Assembly (NCBI GenBank): GCA_024036415.1
Contig: JAMWET010001663.1
Location: forward strand, 340,001 to 404,000
Length of the DNA stretch: 64,000 bases
Reading direction: 5' to 3'
DNA from: Prochilodus magdalenae
Lineage: Eukaryota > Chordata > Actinopteri > Characiformes > Prochilodontidae
In this document: positions 38,201 through 48,600 of the stretch, one piece after another
Numbering within the stretch: position 1 is the stretch's first letter
Layout of the letters: the number at the start of each line of letters is the position of its first letter
Notes under the pieces: generated by a model
The model's input: the letters and a program-made list of their open reading frames with translations, nothing else
What the model was told of the DNA's origin: nothing
The model's database searches: none
Translations under genes and position numbers: made by a program

Positions 38201-39516
38201 GGTTAGCACACTGACTTCGGTAGATATTCCTGCATTGTGGTCACAAGGCTTTAACACAATGTCAAAACCTTTATTTATTTACATCATTTTTTTTACATTC
38301 TGGTGATAATTTATGTTTTAAACTGAACATCTGATATATTACTCCTTTAAACAGTCCTCTGTACTTGCATGTCCTATCCATTGACAGATTCTTGAAAGTT
38401 TTAATAGCAAGAGGTTAATGGACCACCATTTGGCCAACCAACACCAAAGCTGGTGGTTCATTGTCATTTTACTCAGTGTTTTTGGGCATCCCGCAGGCAG
38501 TTAAGCAGCATGTTTCACAGCTCTATTTCCAAGGAGGAGTCCAATTCACTTATACTTCCTTCATTTCTTACTTTCATTATCCAGTTAATTAGTTATAATA
38601 TTTAAAACTAGATACACCTTGTCCACAGGACAGTAATCTTCAGCATGTCCACCTTGTCAAGCCAGCAGACCAATATGTGCAATATGTGCATTCAGGCTGT
38701 TCACCTTAGATTATGATCAGGAGCTCAGTTATTTGACAAATGAGGGTTTAAAGAGTAGTAAAGGAACAGAAATGTTGGAATGCAGATCTACAAGCTTTGC
38801 TACATCTGTGGCAGTGGCAGTACATAGGTATTTCAGAAAAGCAAAACTGAGTCATGTTCCTTTCTAAACTTTAGAGCTGCTTTATTGGGCTTAACCATGC
38901 AATCATTAGCTCTCTGTTCATAGTCCAATGAAACTAACACAGTTTCAAAGTTCAGGTGGCCAAGAAAAGCTGATTTACTCTCATGTGGATGACATTGGCA
39001 GCAAAGACCAAACTAACAAACAAGCACCCAAACAAAAACAGCGAACAGACGAATGAATCTATTGACATATGGGATTTTACACAGGGATCATTTTAATCCA
39101 GACGTTCTGAATAGATGGACATATCGTTCCCGTTCTAGAGATGTGGCCAGCTGAACCCGGATTCAATCAAACAGGAGAAGAAATAGGATTTCCTCTGTTA
39201 TTAGCTACTTTGCTACTATTAGAAATACCAGTTGTAACCAACACTATCAGTGCTTGGATATTTCAGCCACATTTACAGTGTTAATGAGCAAAATAAGAAT
39301 TCATTTCAGATGCAGATTACTATGAGATTACTGTCAGCATGTCATCTGATGTCGATACTTTTTTTTTTTTTTTTTTTTTTTTCTAGTTTCTCTTTTCTAA
39401 GATCTAGTTTATTCGAATAGTCAACAAAAGTAAATGGACAGACGGTTCTACTCACCTTCTCCTTTGGTCAGTATCAGTGACCACAGCAGAGTTATTGTCC
39501 TAAGTTGCCACTTCAT
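22191..39516 (-). CDS. HHLA2-like B7-family protein, copy A, 6 exons, 374 aa
   Basis: Predicted type I membrane ligand of the B7 family. HHLA2 in mammals binds TMIGD2 and KIR3DL3 on lymphocytes (family knowledge); the fish partner is unknown. Exons (- strand): 39516-39456 signal peptide ([19 protein letters not shown]), 25803-25492 IgV (residues about 21-124), 24997-24740 IgC (125-210), 23615-23331 second V-like domain (211-305), 22554-22429 transmembrane (306-347), 22273-22191 tail (348-374). All borders are phase 1. The IgV has Cys pairs in [13 protein letters not shown] and GRYKCYT, plus [10 protein letters not shown] and [15 protein letters not shown], which mirror human HHLA2. The IgC has [17 protein letters not shown] and YTCSI. 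N-glycosylation sites include NIS, NTS and NFT. The tail has no tyrosine, hence no ITIM. The third domain lacks the usual C-strand Trp (NFTLTY). Intron 1 is 13.65 kb and full of transposons. Also considered: VTCN1 or CD276, but the motifs fit HHLA2 best. Confidence 0.88.
22694..22740 (-). mobile_element. End fragment of the TIR element found complete at 49128-50339
   Basis: GTTAAGTGTACCCAATAAGC and CCTTTAAGCCCAC match the left terminal region of the element at 49128. It lies in copy A intron 4. No second end was seen, so it is truncated. Confidence 0.5.
23700..24605 (-). mobile_element. Tc1-like transposon, nearly full length but broken
   Basis: Read on the - strand it begins at about 24602 with CAGTGGCTTTTAAAAGTAAA, the terminal repeat end. 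It then gives the helix-turn-helix region ([20 protein letters not shown], in shifted frames) and, at 23964-23707, [39 protein letters not shown] and [16 protein letters not shown]. The last catalytic block and the left terminal repeat are missing. It lies wholly in intron 3 of copy A (23616-24739), in the gene's orientation. Confidence 0.75.
25091..25377. mobile_element. hAT-like MITE, about 287 bp
   Basis: The ends TTAGCGATGCACC (25091-25103) and GGTGCATCCCTAA (25365-25377) are inverted repeats with one mismatch. The start GRGATGCACCGA is typical of fish hAT non-autonomous elements. It lies in copy A intron 2. No ORF. Confidence 0.65.
26275..26335. mobile_element. SINE 3' tail fragment
   Basis: TTGTAAGTCGCTCTCGATTC followed by GAGCGTCTGCTAAATGCC is the shared 3' core of many teleost SINEs and LINEs (normally GGATAAAAGCGTCTGCTAAA). 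Copy A intron 1. Confidence 0.6.
26540..26730 (+). mobile_element. tRNA-derived SINE
   Basis: Box A-like TGGCTTGGCGG (26545-26555) and box B-like GGGATCGAATCCC (26603-26615) are spaced as in a tRNA head. A core CCTTGAGCAAGACTCCTAAC follows, and then a decayed tail with AACTAAATGCCTAAATGT. It lies in copy A intron 1, opposite to the gene. Confidence 0.7.
26990..29990 (+). mobile_element. LINE (CR1/L2 group) 5' part: SGNH-type ORF1 and endonuclease
   Basis: 27560-27790 encodes [20 protein letters not shown], then [13 protein letters not shown] and RGPLPA, the SGNH-hydrolase-like ORF1 found in some fish LINEs. 28700-29335 encodes, over shifted frames, [53 protein letters not shown] and [10 protein letters not shown]. 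These are the blocks of an APE-type endonuclease, including the acidic ETC and the DFN and SDH motifs. A T-run at 29333-29375 and many stops mark decay. The reverse transcriptase is absent, because the sequence is cut at 29990-30008 by the 2.1 kb element. The fragment at 34240-34816 may be its 3' end. Confidence 0.75.
30009..32122 (+). mobile_element. 2.1 kb repeat element, unit 1
   Basis: Starts GGGGGCCAAGCACCGAAGG, followed by a (TTA)n run at 30068-30102. Ends TGCTTGGCCCCCTCAGATTG, then CCGCTTGCGGCTATATTTA. The first 12 bases are the inverse of TGCTTGGCCCCC near the 3' end, and a small CCGC/GCGG hairpin follows. No protein frame. Inside are two related halves (for example near 31290-31490 and 31825-32030), each with the GACCACTAGATGGAGCCA motif. 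I recall this start sequence as very common in fish genomes, but not a secure family name. Non-autonomous; it lies in copy A intron 1. Confidence 0.75.
32123..34222 (+). mobile_element. 2.1 kb repeat element, unit 2 (head-to-tail duplicate)
   Basis: It begins at the base after unit 1 and follows it with only a handful of differences that I could see: a shorter T run at 32493, CACTTATA for CAATTATA at 33201, GAATAGACC for GAAGACC at 33457, AAACACAG for AAACCACAG at 33663, and a shorter TTA run. The 3' end differs in its last bases (GCGGTTTTAGC). Identity is thus above 99 percent by eye. Confidence 0.85.
34240..34816 (+). mobile_element. 3' end of a LINE
   Basis: 34446-34613 encodes [20 protein letters not shown] and [18 protein letters not shown], the C-terminal tail of L2-type reverse transcriptase ORFs. 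The 3' UTR that follows ends AAGCACTTTGAATTGCCCTT and GTGCTATACGAATAAACTTG. It could be the end of the LINE whose start is at 26990, split by the tandem element; the middle is missing in either case. Confidence 0.6.
35181..36073. repeat. Minisatellite, about 25 units of 32-36 bp
   Basis: Each unit is GGGTAGAAGGAGTTTGCTGT plus GACTGACTGACT, with one extra or fewer CTGA step. Two main variants exist (TTTGCTGT and TTTCCTGT). In the last six units they alternate strictly, forming a two-unit higher-order repeat of about 72 bp. It lies in copy A intron 1. Confidence 0.95.
36735..38175 (+). mobile_element. Rex1-like LINE, reverse transcriptase with internal deletion
   Basis: An open frame of about 307 codons (36782-37705) encodes reverse transcriptase: [20 protein letters not shown], then [13 protein letters not shown] (palm motif A), [29 protein letters not shown] (catalytic DD), [13 protein letters not shown] and [10 protein letters not shown]. 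After LRKLRS the frame jumps to [12 protein letters not shown]; about 100 residues normally between these blocks are absent, yet the frame is kept. The 3' end GGGATCAATAAAGTGTTATC with ATCTTATCTTA repeats is Rex1-type. The element is 5'-truncated, without endonuclease, and lies opposite to the host gene in copy A intron 1. Confidence 0.85.
38180..39455 (-). other. 5' end of copy A intron 1, homologous to copy B intron 1
   Basis: Several blocks match B: AATCCAGACRTTCTGAATAG (39103 and 52510), ATGGACATATCRTTCC and AGTAAATGGAGAG-type text before the donor. It is therefore original intron, not insertion. A T-run at 39360-39382 is present. No exon signal was seen. Confidence 0.6.
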
Positions 39517-39817
39517 AGTCCTTTACTGAACCTCAGAAAATCCGAGAAGGTTTCTCTCAGCTGAAGGTTTTCAGGAGCTCAGCTGACTGAGATTTGGTTT
39601 TGCTTTGTGCTGACTGAATCAGAACGCTCCTCACAGATTGCTCTGTGGAACTGGTTCAGCCACATACCCTCTACAATACCTAAGGCTCTACCACTCCGCT
39701 CTGTTGTTCACTCATTAACAGAAAAGGCGTAGCTTTGACCGTAGCACACTTGACTCACGAGTTAAGGAGTTACTGAAACCAAATCATGATTCATGTTCAA
39801 AGCACGATATTATTCAC

Positions 39818-39852
<35 letters not shown>

Positions 39853-40520
39853 TCGCATAGTATTTAATACTAACAGTATATAAAAAAATATATATATTAT
39901 TTTTAAAAAATGATTTTCTCTTAAATATAATAATATTTCTTAGACAACAGTTATAAAGGGGAATACCAGAAATTGCCTTGATATAAAATGGTTTTAGAAA
40001 ACTTGGTGATGATGGGGAAACGGGTGTTGTCATGTCTACAGCATTAATTTTACAATCCAATTTATTTACTGTCCAAAACCACCTGTAAATCTATATGCAT
40101 GTTCTTAGTGTTACATGGCTGTTGCTTTTTTGTCTTATGTGCTGTTATTTATTTAATTTTCTCCACCCAAAATGGATTTTGAAAACGTTTTAACCATCCT
40201 GAAACTCATTAATAAGTGTATAATAAGGTATCTGTCAGCATGAAAGGGAGCTTTTAGAGGCATTGACTATATTGTGCTATTAACTTGTATACTAAAATAA
40301 TAATTATTATTATTATTATTTTTATCAGCGCTGCTTAGTCATAAAACCACTGAACACAGAATATATTTTTTAAAAAATGGGATTTATTTCATTTTCAAGC
40401 AAAAATGGCCTAATTAGTTACTGACAGAAAATATTAAACAGGAAATCACACAAAAGCTTCAACAAATAAATACTCACATTCAGTTTCTCAAAGAAATCCG
40501 CAGCCACACTTCTGTTAGTT
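39517..40520 (-). promoter_or_regulatory. Upstream region of hhla2-like copy A
   Basis: The first 200 bases upstream of the start codon align loosely with the region upstream of copy B (52962-53150). They include the shared TCTGTTGTTCACTC / TCTGCTGTTCACTC block, so the core promoter and 5' UTR were duplicated. No clear TATA box was found. Beyond 39810 there is a 30-base A run and AT-rich DNA with nothing recognised. Confidence 0.4.
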
Positions 40521-40524
40521 TAGT

Positions 40525-41030
40525 CGGGAGGTTCTTAAGAGCTGTGTAAGGGTATCAGACACAGCAGTGCTGCTGGAGTGTCCACACACTGTCCACTCTA
40601 TTAGACACTCCTACCTTGCCGGTCCACTATGTAGACGTACAGTCAGAGACGATGGGTCATCTGCTGCTGCACAGTGCAGTGTTGGTCATCCTCTAGTCCT
40701 TTATCAGTGGTCTCAGGATGCTGTTGGCTGAATAGTTTTGGTTGGTGGATACTTTTCAGCCCAGCAGTGACACTGGTGTCCAGCAGCACTGTTGTGTCTG
40801 ATCCACACACCAGCACCACATCAGTGTCCCTGTGGTGCTTAGAAAGCTCCATCACTCACATAGTACCTGCTCTGTGGTGGTCCTGTGGGGGCCCTGACCA
40901 TTGAAGAACAATGTAATACAGTATACAGAGAAACGGACTACAGTCTGTAATTGTGGAACTACAAAGTGCTCCTATGGTCAGGAACTGGTATAATGGACAG
41001 AGAGTGTAGAAACAAGACGGTAGTTTTAAT
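40525..41030 (+). mobile_element. Non-autonomous fish DNA transposon, copy 1
   Basis: Reads ACACAGCAGTGCTGCTGGAG, GTCCACTCTATTAGACACTC, GTGGTGGTCCTGTGGGGGCC and ends AAACAAGACGGTAGTTTTAA. The same sequence lies inverted at 55010-55620. This is an abundant teleost element without a protein frame; the superfamily was not assigned from the ends. Confidence 0.65.
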
Positions 41031-41440
41031 GTGTATTTAATACATATATATTAATTCACTGCAATGACTGACAACATCTGAGTTTTATAGATACAAAGCA
41101 TGTGTAACTGGCTTACCAACTACAGGACCAAACTCTTCGAGTTTGTAACAGTTTCTGTTTACCACACCACACGATACAGGTACTTTTCCAAAACAGTGTT
41201 CAGTTTTCTAATGGAAGAGATCTGCTTAGACCAGAGATACTAAAATTGGCTTTAAATTGATCACAGATTAACAGGTGACCTCAGGTTTCTATTTACACAT
41301 TAGTCATTTACAACAGCTCCATGGCGGCGTTCACATTAAACTCATGAGCACCATCTAGTGAGAGTTGATGGGTATGACAATGGAGATTAATGCAAGAAAG
41401 AATATTAGTGTAACACAGTTCAGTCATAGCAGCCTATATG

Positions 41441-41443
<3 letters not shown>

Positions 41444-41519
<76 letters not shown>
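41444..41519. repeat. (GT)n microsatellite
   Basis: About 76 bases of pure GT. Confidence 0.95.
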
Positions 41520-41521
<2 letters not shown>

Positions 41522-41579
41522 AGTGTTTTGTGTTTTCCTTAGGGTGCTCTGATTTCTTCTCACAATAGACATGTCAGGT

Positions 41580-42075
41580 AAACTGGTGATGCTACATTGC
41601 CGTGTGTGTTTTCTGTCTAATGAGTTCTGGATTAGGCTCCAGCAACCTCCTTGACCCAGATTCATATATAAATATCCTTTACACGCATGTGTCAACTTGA
41701 GTGACATGCCATTCTTAATCCATAGGGTTTAATTTGATGATGGCCCACCCTTTGCAGCTATAACAGCTTAAACTCATTCCACAAGGTTTAGGAATGTGTT
41801 TATGGGAATTTTTTATGGGACCATTCTTCCAGAAGTGCATTTGTGAGGTCAGACACTGATGTCGGACGAGAAGCGGTATCACCTTGGCACTGCTCGCGGT
41901 GGAGATGACACAGTAAGTTGTGGTCTGCACTGTGCTTAGAAGAAACCAAGTTCTGAGTATATGAGATGCTTTAATGAATTAAAATAATCAAAGGAAAAAC
42001 TAAATATGTGGACTGATGTAATTGCAAGTTTCCCCAACTGGGATCAAAAAAGGATTATCTTATCTTATCTTGTCA
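41580..42075. mobile_element. Cluster of small transposon fragments
   Basis: At 41622-41670, TTCTGGATTAGGCTCCAGCA is common fish repeat text. At 41745-41870, TTTGCAGCTATAACAGCTTA, TCCACAAGGTTTAGGAATGT and CATTCTTCCAGAAGTGCATT match the start of a frequent fish DNA transposon. At 42025-42072, TTTCCCCAACTGGGATCAAA with ATCTTATCTTATC is a Rex1-type 3' tail. Confidence 0.5.
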
Positions 42076-42809
42076 GGTTCATGAACAGATTATGGGGATT
42101 ATGGTGTAAAAGGCACTAGAACCGAACAGTAGTGAGAGCTGTGGCTAGCATTATCAGTGGTTTGAGCGAGCAGCAGAACAAATCTCTAACAAGTATTACT
42201 TTGTGCAGAACACCAGGTGTTTGACAATAAGGAGAGGAAATAAAGGAGCCTTTGTTAGCTCCATAGCTTATCAGACGGAAAATAAAGGGAGCTGGACTTG
42301 CTTAGAGATGTGGATGGCCAACACTAGAAAACTTCCAAACCGGAATAATCTCATAGAGAGTGGTTCTTATTGGTTGTCAATCAAATTTAAAAATTATGAG
42401 TTTAAGAAATGATGGAATGAGAAATGGTAAATTGAAAGGAATGAGTAAGGAGTCTCTATTAAAAAAAAAAAAAAAAAGTTTGTTTCTCAGTTCTTGCTGC
42501 AGGCACAAACTAAGATTAACACTTGTTACACCTTAATCTTTAAGTCTTACCCTTTACTGCTAACCCTGGTTCTTGTGATTATTTTTTATTTAATACTTTA
42601 TTATAATATGAAATAAACCATTGTTGTGCATTAAAATGCTCTGCCTAAGATGTGTTACTTATTTCCACCTCAACAACACGCGTCTTTTGCGAGAGTTTAG
42701 CATATGACTATAAACGCCAACACTCTAGATGCTCTACTGTTATTTTACATAATAGGTTGCAAATAATTAAAAAATAAATCATTGTCAGACAGTTAAGGGG
42801 AAACAAAGA

Positions 42810-45240
42810 AATGCAAAATGTAAACAAATAAAACAATATCAATATGACAAGCAAAGAAGCTAAAGGCCTATAACTCAACCCTACATGACCCCAAAACTGT
42901 TGTATAAGTGTGTAAGAATGTTAATAAGAACATTGGCAGCTTTTAATTTAAAAATCCACAATGTATCTTGATGGTTCAATTAATTTTTGTGAATAAACCT
43001 TGCTATATATGCAAAAACTTGTCCTCCTCCTGGATTTTCCTCACAAGCTGCTTGGTTTAGTGTTTTCCCAACACAACTAATCTAGAACTTCAGATGTACT
43101 GAACATTATGTACAGTGTTATTGTTACTGTGTTGAGGCAGCATTATTATGGATTTTGCTGTGTTTCTTGTCTTGTCTATGACTCTGCTGCCTCCTGTGAT
43201 AGAGCAATATGTATTGCTGTGTGTGATTGTCTTCTGAACAGGCCTGTTGAGTATGGATTGAAGCTCATGGGACTAGTCTGACAGAAGGTCCAAGGCACTG
43301 CTGTTCCTACTGACGTGTTTTTTTCTGGGACTGCAGTTTCAGTTTGATTCAGAGAATGGGTACCAACATGTCCTGTGATGGAATGTGGTAATACATGCAG
43401 GTTCTTCCCTTCCTAAGAAGACCATAGATATCCTTCACTGCCAGTTTCAAGTTGGTTTCGAAATCTGTCCATGAACTCGATTTAATACGTTCAAGTATAC
43501 ATATGTTCAAATCAGAGATCTACACTTTCTAAGTTTCAGCTAGTAAACCTGGTTGTTATTGCTGGTCATTGTAGCATTTCTGATTTATACTGATAATAAA
43601 ATTGTCTCAGAAAGTAATATATAAACAAAAAGTATATTGTATTTAGAGAGTGTCCCAGGATTGCTTTTGAGCACTATATACTGCCCATTGGTCCTGTTAA
43701 ATAAACAGAATGCTTGTGGCTCAGAGATTAGTGTGAGGCTTGAGAGTTCATTGTTTGGTGCTCTTAAGTAATTCCAAAGAAAGTAATAAGAGTCTTGAAC
43801 AATAATAGGCCAGCCCGTCTGAGAGAAGTTTAAACCTTGCACATTTCCCAGTTGTCCAGGTGTATGTTAAAGACACATCATTTTAAAAAGCACAACACGT
43901 GAGCTGTAGGCCTGTTTATGACCAAGTTGATATTCCTATTGGGCAGTAGCTGCATGATACTAAAAACATTCTTCCTTACTGAACCCTGCTGTCTTATTCC
44001 CATTTAAAGAAAAGCTGGCAGCTTTAATCTGTAGTCCAGTAGTAGATCCTACAGTTTTCAGTAGACCTGCTGATGGGCTACATTCTTTGTTTCCGTTCCA
44101 TGTTTGGTCTTTTACATATGTGTATTAAATGTGTTTCTTATGGTCGCTTTGGTAATTGCATAGTTTGTCTGAAGTTCTTGGGATATCCGATTACAACCAA
44201 TAGCAACAGAGTCTGTTTCAAGTTTTTTTTTTTTTCCCCTCTTTCTGTAAAGAGTAAGAAACAAGTTCAGATTTAATATCAGGTTTAATATCGCCACGCC
44301 CGCTGGTCTCCCTGACACTGCTGATGTCCAGGACTCCATTTCCCAGAGTGCACTACCCGATGTCACACCCACATGTGCTCAGTCAACCAATCATTCCCGC
44401 TCTATTGCACCAGAATACTGATTGAATTGAGCTGAACCTCCTTTTTAACAAACCCTCACTTATACACACTGTTCGCAAAGTTTTGCCCTCTCTGTTGCAT
44501 TACCAAGTGATTCTCTCTGTCTATCTTTGCTTACTGGTTCTGACCTCGTTTTGTTTCTGATTCTACTTCTTTGACTTCTCTCTTTGTTTTGGTAGCCTGT
44601 TGTTTGCCTCGGTGGTTTACGACCCTGTTTCCATCCTCCCGACTACTCTGCTTATCATCCTCTCATTCTGTCTGCTGTTCTGCTTGTCTTTTTGGCTCTG
44701 TCGACCTCCAGGTATTACCCCTTTGCATTGCTGGCTTGTCCATAGTTGTTGTGTGAAGTTCTGCTAGCGTGAAATCAAGTATCTTACATTCTCTTTCTAT
44801 TTTTGTTTTTATACTGGTGCCATTATTTCCCACATTTTATTATGTGACCACTAAATACATCTACACAAAATCCATTTTACAGATGGATTTAAGCCATTTA
44901 TTTCGGTTGTCTGGCATCTGTCTTTGTTGATGAGCAGCATTTTGAGTGCAGCAAGGGCCGCCACAGTGACAAGAAGGCAGACAATGAAACTAATAATGAT
45001 GCTGAAAAAACAGTTTCAGAACAGAAATAAATATTACAACATAATACAAGGTGATCTTCAAAAATTTTCAGTTGCACAATTCATAGCACCTTATGGAAAC
45101 CTGTTACTTACCATAGCATCTTACACTGACCTTCAGACACTGGGCAGTTTAACATAGTGAGTCATATATTTCAAATATGCAGAATGTGAACAGACTGCTT
45201 TCTTTAGAAAATAATTGACACTTTGAGATCAATTATGCAG
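42810..45240 (-). pseudogene. Relic second 3' end of an hhla2-like gene (TM exon, tail exon, 3' flank)
   Basis: 45009-44905 has an acceptor (TTTTTTCAG) and encodes IIISFIVCLLVTVAALAALK, a transmembrane segment homologous to exon 5 of copies A and B. The donor is destroyed: the position of GTGAG now reads GCTTA. In addition, the helix frame no longer fits the phase-1 exon 4. Around 44240-44260 a tail-exon acceptor survives (- strand CTCTTTACAG). 42810-44230 aligns with the copy A 3' flank, and 45090-45240 aligns with 46000-46150 next to the copy B TM exon. So exons 5-6 and flank exist twice behind copy B. Whether B ever splices into this set is unknown. Confidence 0.65.
44285..44760. mobile_element. 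Insertion in the relic, likely retroelement-derived
   Basis: This block interrupts the homology between the relic tail exon and the relic TM exon. It starts with GATGTCCAGGACTCCATTTC and CCAGAGTGCACTACCC, text I know from repeated fish elements, and continues C/T-rich. No ORF. Confidence 0.4.
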
Positions 45241-45632
45241 TTCTGGTTTTTGAGCTGACCATTCTTAACCCTTACAGAGCCTCTTGAGAGGCAGTTTAAC
45301 GAGACATGAGCTGTGTATAGATTAAAATCTAAAAGTACAGAAAATAATATATAAATAGAACTCAAATGAACTTTGCTACCGTCTAGAAAGTAAAGACTCT
45401 CCCCATCCGTCTACCATCCCGTCTACAGTGTAATTCATTTTTACTCCATTATTGTAAATACAAAGCATGCTTTAGGGCCCTCATGTACAGCTTCACTTGT
45501 GCTTTTGTTGACCACCTTAATGTACAGAATCTGTCTCCATTTTGTGGAGATTATCTGTTTTGGAAGAGTCTTGTTGTTGGGTTTTTTTACCGTTTTCTGA
45601 TGTTCATCTGTTGTGTCTGTGAACCCTGGTTT

Positions 45633-48600
45633 TTAATCCTGTAAAGAGTGAGGGACAGTCAGTTTAATTTAACACTTTCTATTCTTATTTCACACGCAAA
45701 ATACATTCCCACCTTTTATTATTTGACCACATAATAAATCTAAACATTATTTATAAATGGATTCATACTCACCATTGTTTTGGCCTTGCATAAGCGTTTT
45801 GTCATGAGACATATGGCAACAGCAACGACAGCAATGACAGCAACGACAGTGACAGCAACGATGCCAGCTATGGATGCCGAAGGGAAAAAAACTGAAATTA
45901 ATATTACAAGGTCTCTGGGTCTTCCAAAAAGTGGGTTTGGCTACTCTGATATATCTCTCATCTGACCCAGCTATGTTAAGTGAGAATTCAAGAAAAGCTT
46001 TTCAGTTGGTGAAGGTTAGTTACCATATCAACTGAAGTTGCCCTTCGGGAATTGGGCCGCTTTACGTAGTGAAATTGATATTTCAAATATGCAGCGCATG
46101 GACAGTAGCCATCCACAGCACAACCCCTTTAGAAAATAATAGTAATCCTGGGATCTGTTATTGTATTTTATTAATTTTAGTTTGTTGTGCATATAAACAT
46201 TCTGCAAAATTATAACTCTACCTGGTTGGAGTTTATTTAGAATTATTTGATATTTGATCTGATCCAAAGTTGAAGTAGTCCATTGTGATGACTAATGCTT
46301 CTACTGTTGTTATATGTACAAATGTTTAATTGTAATAATAATAAAAGAAATAATGATAATAAAGAATGGACATAAAACATGAAAGGATATGAAATAGCTT
46401 AATTAATATGCATTTATATATATATATTCGGTCTGGTCTAATGACAAGCCTTTTAATGTAGTCCAAGTGGTTGCCAGGTTTTGTAAAATGCTTTTGTTTT
46501 ATTATTTAGCTGGCAATTTTTTGTAAGTGTGTACAGCTAGTAATACCAGATAGCCAGAATCCATTAGATACATTTCACGAAGTGTTAATAGTGTAAAATA
46601 AAAAAGCCTTTGTTTTTTTTAAATTGCCGCTTGCATGTATGTTCATCTCTCTGCATGCACACTTTGATTAAAATGAATCACCCAAACTCTAATTAGCGTT
46701 TCTGGAACCATAATGTGAGGTCTGTTAAACACACATGAATATAGTAATGGTGTGAGTATTAGTGGGGGAAGAGCTTAAGTGACTGACCTTTACTTGATTT
46801 GATTTGCACTGAGGTCTGCATGATCTGTCTGGATTGAGTAGTGATCCTCTCACAGGTGTACGTTCCTGAGTGTTTCTCACAGTCCAGTTTGTGCAGTGTG
46901 ACGTTTCCTTCACGTGTTATTTTGACATCTATATCGTTCCACTTTATGTCTTGTTGTGATGCTTGGCTGTCGTAGCTCAGAACAATGGAGGAGCCTTTAA
47001 AGGTCAAGGTGAGGGTGAAGTTTCCAGCGTCCCCCTGAGGTTCTGGACAAAAGACTGTTATATCCTGTCCTGAATAAATTTCTGTTTTCTCTGGAGGAGG
47101 AAAAATCAGACAAAGCTGGCCATTATTAAGATGTTTACATTACAGGCTGAACTTGTGTACATGAATACAACTTTAAACATCTGTGTTGTATCAAGAATGG
47201 CCACAAAATGCTGATGAGAATGGCCGCGAGTTCCATGAGGATGCAAGCAGAATTGTAGCATTATTGTAGAGGTGGGTTTATTGCTTCATATTGTCACATG
47301 GCTCAACAGTTATGGTTTCCCCTGATAAAATTATAGCTACTGATATCAGGAATGTTTAGCTCTGTGAAAGTTGGATAAAGGACAACTAGGGATGCACTGA
47401 TCCGATATTAGGATCGGATATCGGTTCTGATATTAATTACATTAGCTGGATCAGGTATCAGAGAATTAGGCTGATCCCCCATTTTAATTTGTTTTTGCGA
47501 TGTGTGCTATGCCGTCAGTAGCATGTTTTCGGGCTGCCTGTACATGTAACAGGGATGTAATCGCCCGGCATGACCATAACCTTTACACTGACCTGCGTCT
47601 GGCTCTGATCATGAACTCTATCTATGGGTCGGCTCCATCTTGCAGTTACTCCCTCCTGGACTAATTAGACTGGATCTAATCAGACTGCATCTAATAGATG
47701 TTCTTCTCCTGTTAGTTCTGTCTTTCTTGTCTCCGGGTTCGACCTCAGGAGGTTGGGTTCCGCCCTTGAGCCTGGTTCCTCTCGAGGTTTCTTCCTCACT
47801 CACAGGAGTTTTTCCTTGCCACTGTTGTCTCTGGCTTGCTCAAGGGGGGCTTGGACCCGTTTTTTCCCCACCCCCCACCACCCTCAAATGTCTGTACATT
47901 TAACTTTGTGTTTTTATTTTTTTATATATTTATTTATTTTTTTTCCTTTCCTTGTCTTATATACAACAAACTGATTTTCTGTGAAGCTGCTTTGAGACAA
48001 TTTTGGTTGTAAAAAGCGCTATACAAATAAACATTGATTGATTGATTGATGTAATAGTCACAGCTCAGCGGGGCTCGAACCATGGTCGCTGTTATCACAG
48101 ACCAGCACCCTACAAGGCGAGCTAACAGTTCCCCAGCAGAGTGGACTTAATGTGCAGAGAAGAAACCTACAAATGAAGGCTGCCAGGAGGAAAAACTGGC
48201 TCAACGGAGCAAAACAATTTCCTCAAACAAAAAGGAACCTCACAATGAAACCCTCCTAATGCCTGGTGTGTGTGTGTGTGTGTGTGTGTGCTTGATTGAT
48301 TAATTTATTCTCTGTACTTCAGGAATCAGAGGAAGCAACCTGCCTAGAGAGGCTTAAACCTTCTACCAGCTAGTCACGAAAGACATGTGCACATGGCAAT
48401 GTAAACTCAAGACTAAGCAACCACAGGCCAGCACTCTCACGCTCACGTAGCTTGGGGTGCAGGTGTTTGCTGCTTGATTGCTCATTAGTTGCTCTTTGTT
48501 TTCCCTGAATGGCTGGAGATGGATCTGCAGGAACCCGAGACCAAGAACCCTAGACTTGAGCCAGAGAAAGTGAGCTGTATGAGTAAGCTTAGTAAAGTAT

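Noticed and set aside
39797..40060. Frame with a poly-Phe stretch upstream of copy A
   Set aside because: Created by the 30-base A run at 39821-39849; low complexity.
48055..48130. Possible tRNA gene on the - strand
   Set aside because: Both promoter boxes are present, but I could not pair a proper acceptor stem; a tRNA-derived SINE is likelier.
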